The notes under the pieces are model-generated. The model ran no database searches and was not told the DNA's origin. It saw nothing but the letters and a program-made list of their open reading frames with translations. A program made the translations under genes and the position numbers. Source: Desulfobulbus sp. (GTDB taxonomy: Bacteria > Desulfobacterota > Desulfobulbia > Desulfobulbales > Desulfobulbaceae). Taken from it: DNA of 64,000 nt. Of this stretch, positions 24,185-33,171 are shown one piece after another (position 1 is the first letter of the stretch; every line of letters begins with the position of its first letter). The stretch covers positions 124,001-188,000 of the forward strand of contig JAITGO010000023.1 of NCBI GenBank assembly GCA_031280615.1. The letters run 5' to 3'.

Positions 24185-25471
24185 ATGGCAAAGCATAAAA
24201 CGCCTCTATTGGACGAACTGGAAAAAGGTCCATGGCCGAGTTTCGTCACCGACCTCAAGCAGCAGGCAGCAACCAAGCCTGAATGCTGGGACATCCTTGG
24301 TCAGCTTGAGCTTTCGTTCAAAGATAAGATTACCCATTGGAAGCACGGCGGTATCGTTGGTGTTTTCGGGTATGGCGGCGGTATCGTCGGTCGCTATTCT
24401 GATGTTCCTACCCAGTTCCCCGGCGTCGAGCACTTCCACACCGTTCGTATCGCCCAGCCCTCGGGTCTTTACTACAGCACCGAGAACCTGCGCGCCCTGA
24501 TGAACCTGTGGGAGAAATACGGTTCCGGCGTTACCAATATGCACGGTTCCACCGGCGACATGATCTTCCTCGGAACCCGGACCGAGAACCTCGAGCCCCT
24601 GTTCTGGGATCTGACCCACGACCTGAAGCAAGACCTCGGCGGCTCCGGCTCCAACCTGCGGACCCCCTCCTGCTGTCTCGGTAATTCCCGTTGCGAGTGG
24701 GCCTGCTACGATGCGCAGGAAGTCTGCAACAGCCTGACCCAGCGCTATCAGGACGAGATCCATCGCCCGGCATTCCCCTACAAGTTTAAATTCAAATTCT
24801 CCGCTTGCCCCAACGACTGCGTTGCCGCCATCGCCCGTTCCGACTTTGCCGTTATCGGCACCTGGAAGGACAACATCCGCATCGATCAGGCCGCCGTCCA
24901 GAAATACATTGCCAACGATCCGGAGTTTCCGGCCAACGCCGGTGCCCACAAGGGCCGCGACTGGGGTAAATTCGACATCCAGAAAGAAGTGATCAAGCTG
25001 TGCCCCACCAACTGTATGTGGATGGAAGGCAACGAGCTGAAGATCGACGATTCCGAATGCACCCGTTGCATGCACTGCATCAACGTCATGCCGCGCGCTC
25101 TGCGCCCCGGCGTGCAGCAAGGCGCCTCCATCTGCATCGGTGCCAAGGCCCCGATTCTCGATGGTGCCCAGTTCGCCACCTTGGTCGTTCCGTTCATCGA
25201 GGTTAACGCCGAAGATGATTTCCAGGGCATCGTTGACATGATCGAGAAGGTTTGGGATTGGTGGATGGAAGTTGGCAAGAACCGCGAGCGCGTGGGCGAG
25301 ACCATGCAGCGTATCGGCCTGCCGACCTTCCTCAGCGTCATGGAAATCGAGCCGCTGCCGCAGCATGTCAAAGAGCCGCGTTCCAACCCGTACGTCTTCT
25401 GGAGAGAAGAAGAAGTGCCTGGTGGCTGGGAACGTGACGTAGCTGAGTTCAGAAGACGTCACGCCGCCTAA
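24185..25471 (+). CDS. dsrA: dissimilatory sulfite reductase alpha subunit DsrA
   Basis: This 428-residue cytoplasmic subunit forms the alpha2beta2 enzyme that reduces sulfite, with siroheme coupled to a [4Fe-4S] cluster. Cluster and siroheme cysteines lie in 'RTPSCCLGNSRCEWACYDAQ' and 'KFSACPNDCVAAI'; a ferredoxin-type insertion holds CTRCMHCINVMPRAL. The opening 'AKHKTPLLDELEKGPWPSFV' is typical of Desulfobulbaceae-type DsrA. TAGGAGG before the ATG is a strong ribosome-binding site. Codon use is enriched in preferred codons, as in highly expressed genes. dsrB follows after 49 bases. Confidence 0.98.
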   Translation: MAKHKTPLLDELEKGPWPSFVTDLKQQAATKPECWDILGQLELSFKDKITHWKHGGIVGVFGYGGGIVGRYSDVPTQFPGVEHFHTVRIAQPSGLYYSTENLRALMNLWEKYGSGVTNMHGSTGDMIFLGTRTENLEPLFWDLTHDLKQDLGGSGSNLRTPSCCLGNSRCEWACYDAQEVCNSLTQRYQDEIHRPAFPYKFKFKFSACPNDCVAAIARSDFAVIGTWKDNIRIDQAAVQKYIANDPEFPANAGAHKGRDWGKFDIQKEVIKLCPTNCMWMEGNELKIDDSECTRCMHCINVMPRALRPGVQQGASICIGAKAPILDGAQFATLVVPFIEVNAEDDFQGIVDMIEKVWDWWMEVGKNRERVGETMQRIGLPTFLSVMEIEPLPQHVKEPRSNPYVFWREEEVPGGWERDVAEFRRRHAA

Positions 25472-25520
25472 TAATCGTCATCGATAGAACCTAACGGACT
25501 ACTTATAAGGAGATAATATA

Positions 25521-26663
25521 ATGGGTTACGATCCGAAAAATCCTATGGAAGGTCGGATTACCGACTTGGGGCCGCGGTACTATGGAGATTTTCTGCCGCC
25601 AGTCATCAAAGAGAATAAAGGCAAATGGCTCTATCATGAGATCCTTGAGCCCGGTATTCTGGTGCATGTTTCCGAGTCCGGTGCCAAGGTGTACACCGTA
25701 CGTTGCGGTTCCGCCCGTCTGCTGACCGTCAACCGCGTGCGGGTTTACTGCGACATCGCCGATAAATACTGCGGCGGCTACCTTCGTTTCACCACCCGCA
25801 ATAACGTCGAGTTCATGGTCGACAGCAAAGAGAAGCTCGATGCACTCAAGGCCGGCTTGCAAGGGTGCAAAGACATCCTGCCGATCGGCGGCACCGGCGC
25901 CTGCGTGACCAACATCGTTCATACTCAAGGCTGGATTCACTGCCATACGCCTGCAACCGATGCCTCCGGCCCGGTCAAGGCGGTAATGGATGATCTGTTC
26001 GAGTATTTCGGTTCCATGACACTGCCCGCACAGGTGCGCATCGCTCTGGCTTGCTGCCTGAACATGTGCGGTGCCGTTCATGCCTCCGATATCGCCATCC
26101 TCGGTATCCATCGTAAGCCGCCGATGATCGATAATGATCGCATCACCGGCGTTTGCGAAATCCCGCTGGCCATTGCCTCCTGTCCGTTGGGTGCGGTCAA
26201 GCCTGCCAAGGCGACCAACTCCGCCGGCGAGGAAGTGAAGTCGGTCAAGGTCAATGCAGAGCGTTGTATGTTCTGCGGTAACTGCTACACCATGTGTCCG
26301 GCCATGCCTTTGGCGGATCCGGATGGCGACGGTATCGCCATCCTGGTCGGCGGTAAGGTTTCCAACTCCAAATCGGCACCGAAGTTCTCCAAACTGGTCG
26401 TGCCGTTCCTGCCGAACACGACCCCGCGTTGGCCTGAGACCGTCGCTTGTGTTCGCCAGATTCTGGAGGCCTATACCAAGGATGCGAAGAAATATGAGCG
26501 TGTAGGCGAATGGGCCGAGCGGATTGGTTGGGAGAAGTTCTTCGAAAAAACCGGACTTCCTTTTACGGAAAAATCCATCGATGACTATCGTCTGGCATAC
26601 GACACCTGGCGGACCACCACCCAATTCAAGTTTACAAGTCATACCGCTGCGTACACCAAGTAG
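25521..26663 (+). CDS. dsrB: dissimilatory sulfite reductase beta subunit DsrB
   Basis: This 380-residue beta subunit carries the catalytically active siroheme in DsrAB. It starts [20 protein letters not shown], has '[12 protein letters not shown]', the cluster motifs '[20 protein letters not shown]' and '[13 protein letters not shown]', and a ferredoxin domain with [24 protein letters not shown] lies upstream of the ATG. Length is standard (about 380). A strong terminator follows before dsrD, so DsrA and DsrB can be made in excess of DsrD. Confidence 0.98.
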   Translation: MGYDPKNPMEGRITDLGPRYYGDFLPPVIKENKGKWLYHEILEPGILVHVSESGAKVYTVRCGSARLLTVNRVRVYCDIADKYCGGYLRFTTRNNVEFMVDSKEKLDALKAGLQGCKDILPIGGTGACVTNIVHTQGWIHCHTPATDASGPVKAVMDDLFEYFGSMTLPAQVRIALACCLNMCGAVHASDIAILGIHRKPPMIDNDRITGVCEIPLAIASCPLGAVKPAKATNSAGEEVKSVKVNAERCMFCGNCYTMCPAMPLADPDGDGIAILVGGKVSNSKSAPKFSKLVVPFLPNTTPRWPETVACVRQILEAYTKDAKKYERVGEWAERIGWEKFFEKTGLPFTEKSIDDYRLAYDTWRTTTQFKFTSHTAAYTK

Positions 26664-26677
26664 CAGCAAGTAATCGA

Positions 26678-26713
26678 TGATCGGCTCTGTTTCGCACAGA
26701 GCCGATCATTTTT
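26678..26713 (+). terminator. rho-independent terminator between dsrB and dsrD
   Basis: A perfect 13-bp stem (26678-26690 with 26696-26708) closes a five-base loop TTCGC and is followed by five T residues at 26709-26713. No gene lies between it and dsrD, whose ATG is 30 bases further on. Confidence 0.85.
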
Positions 26714-26742
26714 GTGTTTTCACACACCACCAGGAGCGCACT

Positions 26743-26973
26743 ATGGCACTGAGCGTAGAAGAACTGAAAAAAGCCATTATAGAAAAAGCCAAAAAGGCAC
26801 CGAAACCGCAGCTGTACATCAAAGATTTCTATGAATGCGATCCGGATACCAAGCCGCGTGACATCAAGAAGATCGCCAATGCATTGGTCACCGAAGGCGA
26901 GTTGATGTTCTGGTCGTCGGGATCGACCACCATGTACGCTCGTCCTGACCGCATTCAGAACGAAGAGAAGTAA
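26743..26973 (+). CDS. dsrD: DsrD, small activator protein of DsrAB
   Basis: This 76-residue protein begins ALSVEELKKAIIEKAKKAPK and has the DsrD winged-helix pattern with 'QLYIKDFYECDPDTKPRDIK' and 'GELMFWSSGSTTMYARPD'. DsrD binds DsrAB and raises its sulfite reduction activity, according to published biochemistry; it is a marker of the reductive (not oxidative) Dsr pathway. CAGGAG seven bases before ATG 26743 sets the start; the frame is open further upstream, but that part includes the terminator. Confidence 0.96.
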   Translation: MALSVEELKKAIIEKAKKAPKPQLYIKDFYECDPDTKPRDIKKIANALVTEGELMFWSSGSTTMYARPDRIQNEEK

Positions 26974-27002
26974 AAGCCCCTTCGCAAATCTGGGGTGAGC
27001 AG

Positions 27003-27040
27003 GCAGGGATCCTTATCGGGATCTCTGCTTTTCTTTTTTC
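27003..27040 (+). terminator. rho-independent terminator after dsrD
   Basis: GCAGGGATCC pairs with GGATCTCTGC (one G-U pair) around TTATCG, followed by TTTTCTTTTTT. It closes the dsr transcript and isolates it from birA, whose ATG lies 35 bases downstream. Confidence 0.85.
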
Positions 27041-27074
27041 ACTCATCTCAGGTGTTCTCTCCTTGGTCAGACGC

Positions 27075-27812
27075 ATGATTCTGCACTATGACCATATCGA
27101 TTCCACCAATCGAGTTGCCAAGGGCTTGATCGCCGAAGGCACGCCGAACGGAACGATTGTGCGCGCTGCCATGCAATCGGCGGGCAAGGGGCAATACGGG
27201 CGCGTTTTCGAATCTCCCGAAGGCGGCCTCTATTTCTCCCTGGTGTTCGAACCGGATCTGCCGCTTGACCAATTTCCCCTGATTACTCTGGCAACAGGAC
27301 TTGCCTGTCTGCGACTGCTCAAACAGCAATTTTTTTTGTCCCCGCGGATCAAATGGCCCAACGACATTTATCTTGCCGGCAAGAAGGTCGCTGGAATTCT
27401 TTGTGAGAATGTCATCAAGCCAGGTCCTGGCGGACCAAAGGCGACTGTCATCATCGGTGTTGGTATGAATGTCAACAACCAGGTGGGTGACTTTGCCGAT
27501 GAGATTCAGCCGCTGATTACCACCCTTTTTGAGCACCTCCACCGCCGGATTGACCTGGACGTGTTGCTGACCGACCTGACACAGGCCATTGTCGATCAGA
27601 TGACCCGGTTGAAGCGTGAGCGCGCCGCCGTGCTGGCCGAGTGGCAAAGGGACGATTTGCTCAAGGACCGCACTGTGGTGTACCTTCGCGACAGCCAAAG
27701 CATGACCGGGATAGGCCTGGGAGTGACCGACCAGGGTGCCTACCGCATTCGCGAGGATAACGGCCGCGAGCATCAGGTGATTGGTGGGCAACTTCGATTG
27801 AGTTCCGGTTAG
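27075..27812 (+). CDS. birA: biotin-[acetyl-CoA-carboxylase] ligase, BirA catalytic type
   Basis: This 245-residue enzyme activates biotin with ATP and attaches it to carboxylase carrier lysines. 'HIDSTNRVAKGLI' starts the catalytic domain, 'GKGQYGRVFESPEGGLYFS' is the nucleotide-binding loop (Lys in place of the first Arg of GRGRxGR) and 'KWPNDIYLAGKKVAGILCE' holds the biotin-binding Lys. The N-terminal DNA-binding domain of E. coli BirA is absent, so it cannot act as a repressor (class I ligase). ATG 27075 is preferred to TTG 27063. Confidence 0.93.
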   Translation: MILHYDHIDSTNRVAKGLIAEGTPNGTIVRAAMQSAGKGQYGRVFESPEGGLYFSLVFEPDLPLDQFPLITLATGLACLRLLKQQFFLSPRIKWPNDIYLAGKKVAGILCENVIKPGPGGPKATVIIGVGMNVNNQVGDFADEIQPLITTLFEHLHRRIDLDVLLTDLTQAIVDQMTRLKRERAAVLAEWQRDDLLKDRTVVYLRDSQSMTGIGLGVTDQGAYRIREDNGREHQVIGGQLRLSSG

Positions 27813-27902
27813 ACCTTTTGGCTGAACACGAGCCATGCCCCGTTTTCATTCAATTGCATCGGGGTTGCGAACGACAAGCCTTTGCGACACTATCCTCCTG
27901 CT

Positions 27903-28907
27903 ATGAAAGAAAGAGATTTTTACGCCCTGGTTGCCTACGACGGCGGCAATCAGGGCTTCCGACACGAGATCGTTCGTAAATCGACGGCCGAGCTTCCTCC
28001 TGGCGATGTCCTTATTCAGGTGAAATACTCGTCGCTCAACTACAAGGATGCCCTTTCCGCCAGTGGCAACCACGGGGTGACCAAACACTATCCGCATACA
28101 CCGGGAATCGACGCCGCAGGACGTGTCGTCTTTTCGACCAATCCTACGTGGCAAGCGGGCGACGAGGTGCTGTGTACGGGATACGATTTGGGGATGAACA
28201 CCGCCGGTGGCTTCGGCCAGTGCATCAGGGTGCCGGCAAGCTGGGTAGTACGCAAGCCTCGAGGGTTGTCGCTTTTGGAAAGCATGCGCATCGGAACCGC
28301 CGGTTTCACCGCTGCCCAATGTCTGCTGCATCTGGAACAACACGGTCTCGGCCCGGACAAGGGCCCCATCCTGGTGACTGGCGCCACGGGAGGGGTAGGC
28401 ACGGTCGCGCTCATGTTGCTGCACAAGCTGGGATACCAGATAATCGCGGTCACGGGTAAGCAAGCCGAACATTCGGCATTGCTGGCCATGGGGGTGACAG
28501 AGGTCCTGGACCGGCACGAATTCCTGGCCGACAGCGAAAAGCAGCTACTGCCCGCGCGCTGGGCCGGTGCCATCGATACCTTGGGCGGCAAGCCGCTGTC
28601 CGTGGCGGTGAAAGGGGCCGCATTCGATGGCGTCGTCACCTGTTGCGGCAACGCCGCCTCCGGTGACCTGCCCTTGACGGTTTATCCCTTCATCCTGCGG
28701 GGCATTCATCTCATTGGGGTGTATTCGGCCAACTGCCCCATGGCCAAACGGCTACACATTTGGGATAAACTGGCAGGTGAGTGGAAACTCGATCTGACGC
28801 CGATTTGCCGTACGGTGCAGCTCGGCGATCTCGGGGCCGCCATCGATGCGATGCTGGCCGGCCAGAGCAAGGGAAGATGGGTTGTTGACTTGGAGGAGGC
28901 AGTGTGA
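27903..28907 (+). CDS. acuI: YhdH/AcuI-type acrylyl-CoA reductase (medium-chain dehydrogenase)
   Basis: This 334-residue medium-chain reductase/quinone-oxidoreductase family protein lacks the zinc ligands of alcohol dehydrogenases. 'SSLNYKDALSASGNHGVTKHYPHTPGIDAAGRV' is the YhdH/AcuI signature, and 'VTGATGGVGTVALMLLHKLG' is the NADPH-binding loop. The typical reaction is NADPH-dependent reduction of acryloyl-CoA to propionyl-CoA. In a Desulfobulbus-like organism this could connect with propionate metabolism, but here it sits alone before kdsD with an overlapping stop. ATG 27903 is chosen over an upstream TTG. Confidence 0.82.
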   Translation: MKERDFYALVAYDGGNQGFRHEIVRKSTAELPPGDVLIQVKYSSLNYKDALSASGNHGVTKHYPHTPGIDAAGRVVFSTNPTWQAGDEVLCTGYDLGMNTAGGFGQCIRVPASWVVRKPRGLSLLESMRIGTAGFTAAQCLLHLEQHGLGPDKGPILVTGATGGVGTVALMLLHKLGYQIIAVTGKQAEHSALLAMGVTEVLDRHEFLADSEKQLLPARWAGAIDTLGGKPLSVAVKGAAFDGVVTCCGNAASGDLPLTVYPFILRGIHLIGVYSANCPMAKRLHIWDKLAGEWKLDLTPICRTVQLGDLGAAIDAMLAGQSKGRWVVDLEEAV

Positions 28908-29875
28908 GCGTCAAGCTGGCAAAAGAAGTGCTGTCGATCGAATCCGCAGGCATCCTGGCGGTGCGCGACAATCTCGGCAGGGAGTTTGAAAAGGCTGTTG
29001 ATCTCATTATGGCCTGTCCGAGTCGCCTGGTGGTGACGGGCATCGGCAAATCGGGGCTGGTCGGACAAAAAATTTCGGCAACGCTCAATTCCACCGGCAC
29101 ACCTTCGGTCTTTCTCCACCCGGTGGAAGCGCTTCACGGCGACCTCGGTATGGTCGCGTCGACCGACGTGGTGCTGGCCATTTCCTATTCCGGTGAAACT
29201 GCCGAATTGAACGGCTTGCTCGGCAGTCTGAAGGAGCGGAATGTTCCAATCATTGCCCTGTGCGGGCGGTTGCAATCGAATCTGGCCCAGCACGCCGTGG
29301 TAACGCTGAACGTCGCGGTGCCGCGGGAGGCGTGCCCGCTCGGTCTTGCCCCCACGACCTCGACGACGGCCACCCTGGCGTTGGGCGATGCCCTGGCGGT
29401 GGCCTTGTTGGATAGAAAGCAGTTTCGAGCGGAAGATTTCAGGAGAAACCATCCCGGTGGAAGCCTGGGGGAACGGCTGAAGGTCGCTGTGCGCGAGGTG
29501 ATGTTGACAGGCGAGGAGGTGCCGATTGTCGACAGTACGTACACCCTGCCAGATGCCGTTGCCGAACTGAACCGGAAAAATTTGGGGGCGGTATTTATTT
29601 GCGACACCGATAAAAAGCTGCTGGGCATCATCACCGATGGCGATATCCGCCGGATGCTGTCGTCTGGGAAAAACATCCGGGAGATGACACTCAAGGAAGG
29701 GATGAAGGCCGATCCTGTGGCCATTCACAGCTCACTGATGGCCGCCGATGCCCTGAGCATCATGCAGCGGCACGAGATAACGGTGCTTGCGGTGGCCGAT
29801 GAAGGCGGACACATGGAAGGCATACTGCACCTCCATGACCTATTGGGCAAGGGAGAGTTCAGGTTCTTGATCTAG
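28904..29875 (+). CDS. kdsD: arabinose-5-phosphate isomerase KdsD
   Basis: This 323-residue enzyme converts ribulose 5-phosphate to arabinose 5-phosphate, the first step of Kdo synthesis for lipopolysaccharide. It has an N-terminal SIS domain (residues 30-175) with 'VVTGIGKSGLVGQKISATLNSTGTPS' and 'HGDLGMV', and two CBS domains (residues 205-320) with 'VIDSTYTLPDA' type and 'GIITDGDIRRML'. The GTG start overlaps the AcuI-like stop and has GGAGGAGG upstream. Its ribulose 5-phosphate substrate links it to rpe. Confidence 0.94.
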   Translation: MSVKLAKEVLSIESAGILAVRDNLGREFEKAVDLIMACPSRLVVTGIGKSGLVGQKISATLNSTGTPSVFLHPVEALHGDLGMVASTDVVLAISYSGETAELNGLLGSLKERNVPIIALCGRLQSNLAQHAVVTLNVAVPREACPLGLAPTTSTTATLALGDALAVALLDRKQFRAEDFRRNHPGGSLGERLKVAVREVMLTGEEVPIVDSTYTLPDAVAELNRKNLGAVFICDTDKKLLGIITDGDIRRMLSSGKNIREMTLKEGMKADPVAIHSSLMAADALSIMQRHEITVLAVADEGGHMEGILHLHDLLGKGEFRFLI

Positions 29876-29893
29876 CAGAGGAAAGCAGTTGGC

Positions 29894-32263
29894 TCAGTAG
29901 TTGTAGACCGACCACCGGCCGTTGGAGGTGTCGAATTGGTAATTCAATTCCAATTTTGAGGAACTGCCCGGACTCCGCTCCATGCAGGTCAGGGTGAAGA
30001 CCAGCCGTGAACCTACTTTCTTCGAGAACACGGCCTTGGGTTGCGAGAGCCTTGAGCCTTTGAACGTCGGGTAATTGGCGCGAAAGATCTCTTCAAAGTG
30101 CTCTTCCAGCCAGGTGACCTTGTCGCGTTCGAGCAGCACTTCCTGCTGTTTTTCGATTTTCTCGGCGACCTTCTGGGCGACCCCCTTGACCGCCGGGTCG
30201 TTTTGATGGGCGCTTTCCTTGATAATCCGCTGGATTTCCTTGTAGCGGTTAAGAACTAATGACGGATCTTCCTTGCCTTCCACCGCAAGGATCTGATCTT
30301 GGATCTGCGCGATCTTGACCATCAAAAGGGTTTTTTCAATCTTGCCCACGGACTCTCCGCGCAGAGTTCCCGTGCTCTCCGGCTCACTGGTCAACAAATT
30401 CAGGGCGTTTTGATACTCCTCTATGGCCTGGGACCAATTTTTTTGCTCATAGGCCTCGCGGGCGGTGGACAGCATGAAATAGAGACGAGAATTGACCAGC
30501 AGCAGGTGGAGGTCCTGTCGTTCCTTTTCGCTGACGACACTGGGATTGGCGTCGATGGCTTGCTGTGCCTGCTCGAGGTACTTGATGGTTTCTTTCCACT
30601 GCGATTGGGTAAACGCCTTTTTGGACTGGTCGAGCTCATGGCGGAAAGTGGCAGCGGTCATTCTGCTGGTGATGTCGCTGGTCGTGCCCAGATTCATCAT
30701 CTTGCCGGAAAGGTTCAAGGCCTTGCGGTAGGCATCTGCCGCCTCGTCCCAGTTCTTGCCTTGTTCGGCTTTTTCGGCAGCGGCAAGGGTGTGCCGCAAT
30801 TCAAGCGATTGCACGATCTCGCTGATCGAAGCCTGTTGCTTGCTCAGATTGCGATCGGCTGCGAATTTCAGGGCCTGCCGGTAGAGCGGGAGCGCCTGCT
30901 CGATTTTGTTCTGTCCGACAAGCGTCTGGGCCTGATCGGTCAGTCCGCTCAATTCCTCCAAGGATGCGGCAACGCTGGTCGGAATGTATTCCCCTTGATA
31001 CAAGACCCGCCCTTTCAGCCCTTCCTGCAAGTCAGTGGACGAGATCAGGTTGTCGATGGCTTGCTCTTGGGTGCCTTTGTGCGCACGGAGGATGGTCAGG
31101 CCGGAGAGCATGGCCTTTCCTCCTTCCAAGGTTTCCAGGGCTTGTTCGAACTGCCTTTTTTCAACGAGCAGTTGGCCTTCGCGCAAGCTGGCCTGTGCCC
31201 GGTCGAGCGTATTTTGATCCTTGAAATACAAGGTGATGGCCAGGATCGCTGTGGCGAGAACCACGATGGCCGCAGCAATGGGCTTGAAAGAAACCGATCC
31301 GAGCCAGGCCAGCGGTTTGCCCGCCAATTTGGCTGGGAGTGGCGGCGATACCGGTGCCGCCGGCTTGGACTCCGTCTTTTGGCCCGATTTAGGCGGCGCT
31401 GCTTGCAGGGCCTGTTGAATTTTTCTTTTGAGCGCGTCGGCACCGGGGGCGTCGGCGGCAAGGGTCTTGATGTTGTCCGCCACCTCCATGGCCTCGGTCA
31501 GCTTGGCCATCGACTCCAATTGTTCCGCCAGTTTGAAGAGCTGATCGACTTTGCGAAGCACCTTGCCAATGTGCTGTTGCAATTCCTCGCGGACAGCGAC
31601 GGGGGCATTCGCAGGCAACTCGGCCAGCAGCCTGTTGGCGGAAAAAATTTTATTTTCGTCGATAAGATCGCGAATATATTGAATGTCCGCGTTGTCTTCC
31701 GCTTGGTCGGCCAAAGGCTGCGAGGGAGGAACATCCCTCCTTTCCAGGCCGAGGGAGCCCAGGTCGCCATCATCCAGCGCATCCAGATCCGAAGTGGTTG
31801 CCTCGATATCGGCAATGGTGACGGTATCAAGAGGAAGCTGGGCCCGCTGGTGCCTGTACCATTCCGCAGCTTCTTGGTTGAAGGGATCTTCGAGGTTGTA
31901 GATGCTGCCGCAGATCATCTCGCCGATGTGGAGCACCAGCTCGGGCAAGGAAGGATTCTGCTGCCAGTAATCGGCCAAGCGGATAGCGGACGGATCGAAA
32001 TCGGGATGGAAAACAGGGGTCAGGGGCTTGGCGATCGGGGCAAAGTGCGGGTAACCAAAGGGAAGACTGAGCCGCACCCGATGGGTTTGGCCAATGCCGA
32101 TGGAGGCATCGTCTTCCTTGACAAAGCCGCGCAGCGTATATTCAATTTCGTAACTGTCGGGGGGCTGGCCTTCAGTTCCGACGATTGCAATATTAGGATA
32201 TAACTCAAGGAGTTCCTTGAGTTGCTCATAATCCTCAGTGACCTGCTGTGAGCCCGTGGCCAT
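29894..32263 (-). CDS. membrane protein with N-terminal E2/UBC-like domain and TPR-like repeats
   Basis: This 789-residue protein has an unusual layout. Residues about 10-140 read as a ubiquitin-conjugating (UBC/RWD) fold: 'YEIEYTLRGFV', a strand 'HRVRLSLPFGYP', then 'LTPVFHPDFD' at the HPN position, 'AIRLADYW' where E2 enzymes have ICLDIL..W, and helices ending 'LEDPFNQEAAEWYR'. The catalytic Cys is Arg95, so it cannot carry a thioester. A disordered acidic linker, helical repeats, one membrane helix (327-346) and a long TPR/coiled-coil region follow, with a C-terminal beta domain. Function unknown; E1, ubiquitin-like and JAB genes are not nearby. Confidence 0.7.
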   Translation of the reverse strand: MATGSQQVTEDYEQLKELLELYPNIAIVGTEGQPPDSYEIEYTLRGFVKEDDASIGIGQTHRVRLSLPFGYPHFAPIAKPLTPVFHPDFDPSAIRLADYWQQNPSLPELVLHIGEMICGSIYNLEDPFNQEAAEWYRHQRAQLPLDTVTIADIEATTSDLDALDDGDLGSLGLERRDVPPSQPLADQAEDNADIQYIRDLIDENKIFSANRLLAELPANAPVAVREELQQHIGKVLRKVDQLFKLAEQLESMAKLTEAMEVADNIKTLAADAPGADALKRKIQQALQAAPPKSGQKTESKPAAPVSPPLPAKLAGKPLAWLGSVSFKPIAAAIVVLATAILAITLYFKDQNTLDRAQASLREGQLLVEKRQFEQALETLEGGKAMLSGLTILRAHKGTQEQAIDNLISSTDLQEGLKGRVLYQGEYIPTSVAASLEELSGLTDQAQTLVGQNKIEQALPLYRQALKFAADRNLSKQQASISEIVQSLELRHTLAAAEKAEQGKNWDEAADAYRKALNLSGKMMNLGTTSDITSRMTAATFRHELDQSKKAFTQSQWKETIKYLEQAQQAIDANPSVVSEKERQDLHLLLVNSRLYFMLSTAREAYEQKNWSQAIEEYQNALNLLTSEPESTGTLRGESVGKIEKTLLMVKIAQIQDQILAVEGKEDPSLVLNRYKEIQRIIKESAHQNDPAVKGVAQKVAEKIEKQQEVLLERDKVTWLEEHFEEIFRANYPTFKGSRLSQPKAVFSKKVGSRLVFTLTCMERSPGSSSKLELNYQFDTSNGRWSVYNY

Positions 32264-32457
32264 AAATTATAACCTGTGTGGTGTGGTTGCCATGCCGGCT
32301 GCCGGGCAAGTGCGTTGGTCGATGCGGAAAGAAAAACTTGCCGCATCGGCCCAGCGGGCATTACCTTATAATTGTAAAGCATTACGTTGGGGGAAACAAG
32401 CCAGCTTTGTCCGGCGGACGAAAAAGTCAAGATGCGGTCGCTTCGGCGAAGATTTCT

Positions 32458-32485
32458 TTGAGCCGGGTCCCATTCCGTGTACACT
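32458..32485 (+). promoter_or_regulatory. candidate promoter for the DUF4388 gene
   Basis: TTGAGC (32458-32463) and TACACT (32480-32485) are separated by 16 bases in the 258-base divergent region between the UBC-like gene and the DUF4388 gene. The rest of this gap shows no other feature. Confidence 0.35.
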
Positions 32486-32521
32486 AGCCAAAGTAACGTC
32501 ATTACAAACGTGTTGAGTCCG

Positions 32522-33154
32522 ATGAAGTCCTTCCGTGCCGCATTTGAAATAACCCACGTCAGAAACTGCCCCTTCTACGTCCAGGAGGAGTGCTTTCTGC
32601 TGACCGACAAAGCGGTCGAGCTGCCGTTGGGCCGCCCCTCCTGCCTCCTTTTGGTGCGAGAACTGACAGGACTGCTTTTCAACCTTCTGCCGCACGCATC
32701 AACCGGTTTTGCCGAACAACGTGACATGGTGTACACCTGCGGCGGATGCACCGGGCTGATTAAATTTTGCCTGACGGACAAAGCGGTTGCAAGCAACGTC
32801 GGCAAACATGCCGCCGTCCTTGCCGAAAACACGGAGTCGGTGATCAGCGGACGTCTGGAAGCCATCGCCCCGGCGGAGTTGCTGCAGGTTTTCCACATGC
32901 ATCAAAAAACCGGCCGGCTCATTCTGGAATTCGACAGGGGGTCCGCCCGGGTCACCTTCCGGGAAGGCGGGTTGTTGGCGGCCCGGTATGAGGATTTCGA
33001 CAACCAGGAAGCCGTTTACGCCATGCTGTCCCAGAAAAAAGGCACCTTCCATTTCCTCCCCGGCCTGCCGGAAGCCCTGATGAAGACACGGGAGATCGGC
33101 GATTTCATGATGATCCTCATGGAAGGCCTGCGCCGGCTCGACGAGGGCGAATAA
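32522..33154 (+). CDS. DUF4388 (PATAN-like) protein with cysteine-rich N-terminus
   Basis: This 210-residue protein has two parts. Residues 1-90 hold six cysteines in the spacing C16, C24, C41, C73-x2-C76, C83, suggesting a metal or iron-sulfur site. Residues about 106-205 match DUF4388: 'GRLEAIAPAELLQVFHMHQKTGRLILE', 'RVTFREGGLLAARY', 'EAVYAMLSQKKGTFHFLPG'. DUF4388 proteins occur in gliding, polarity and signalling modules in deltaproteobacteria and bind partner proteins. The start at ATG 32522 lacks a strong ribosome-binding site; GTG 32477 is unlikely because it falls in the promoter-like region. Confidence 0.7.
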   Translation: MKSFRAAFEITHVRNCPFYVQEECFLLTDKAVELPLGRPSCLLLVRELTGLLFNLLPHASTGFAEQRDMVYTCGGCTGLIKFCLTDKAVASNVGKHAAVLAENTESVISGRLEAIAPAELLQVFHMHQKTGRLILEFDRGSARVTFREGGLLAARYEDFDNQEAVYAMLSQKKGTFHFLPGLPEALMKTREIGDFMMILMEGLRRLDEGE

Positions 33155-33171
33155 CCCTTCCCCGCCGTTGC

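Noticed and set aside
30299..32203. 634-residue + strand open frame opposite the UBC-like gene
   Set aside because: It is the antisense of a real minus-strand gene in a GC-rich genome; composition (Gly/Leu/Gln/Arg blocks) is that of a shadow frame.
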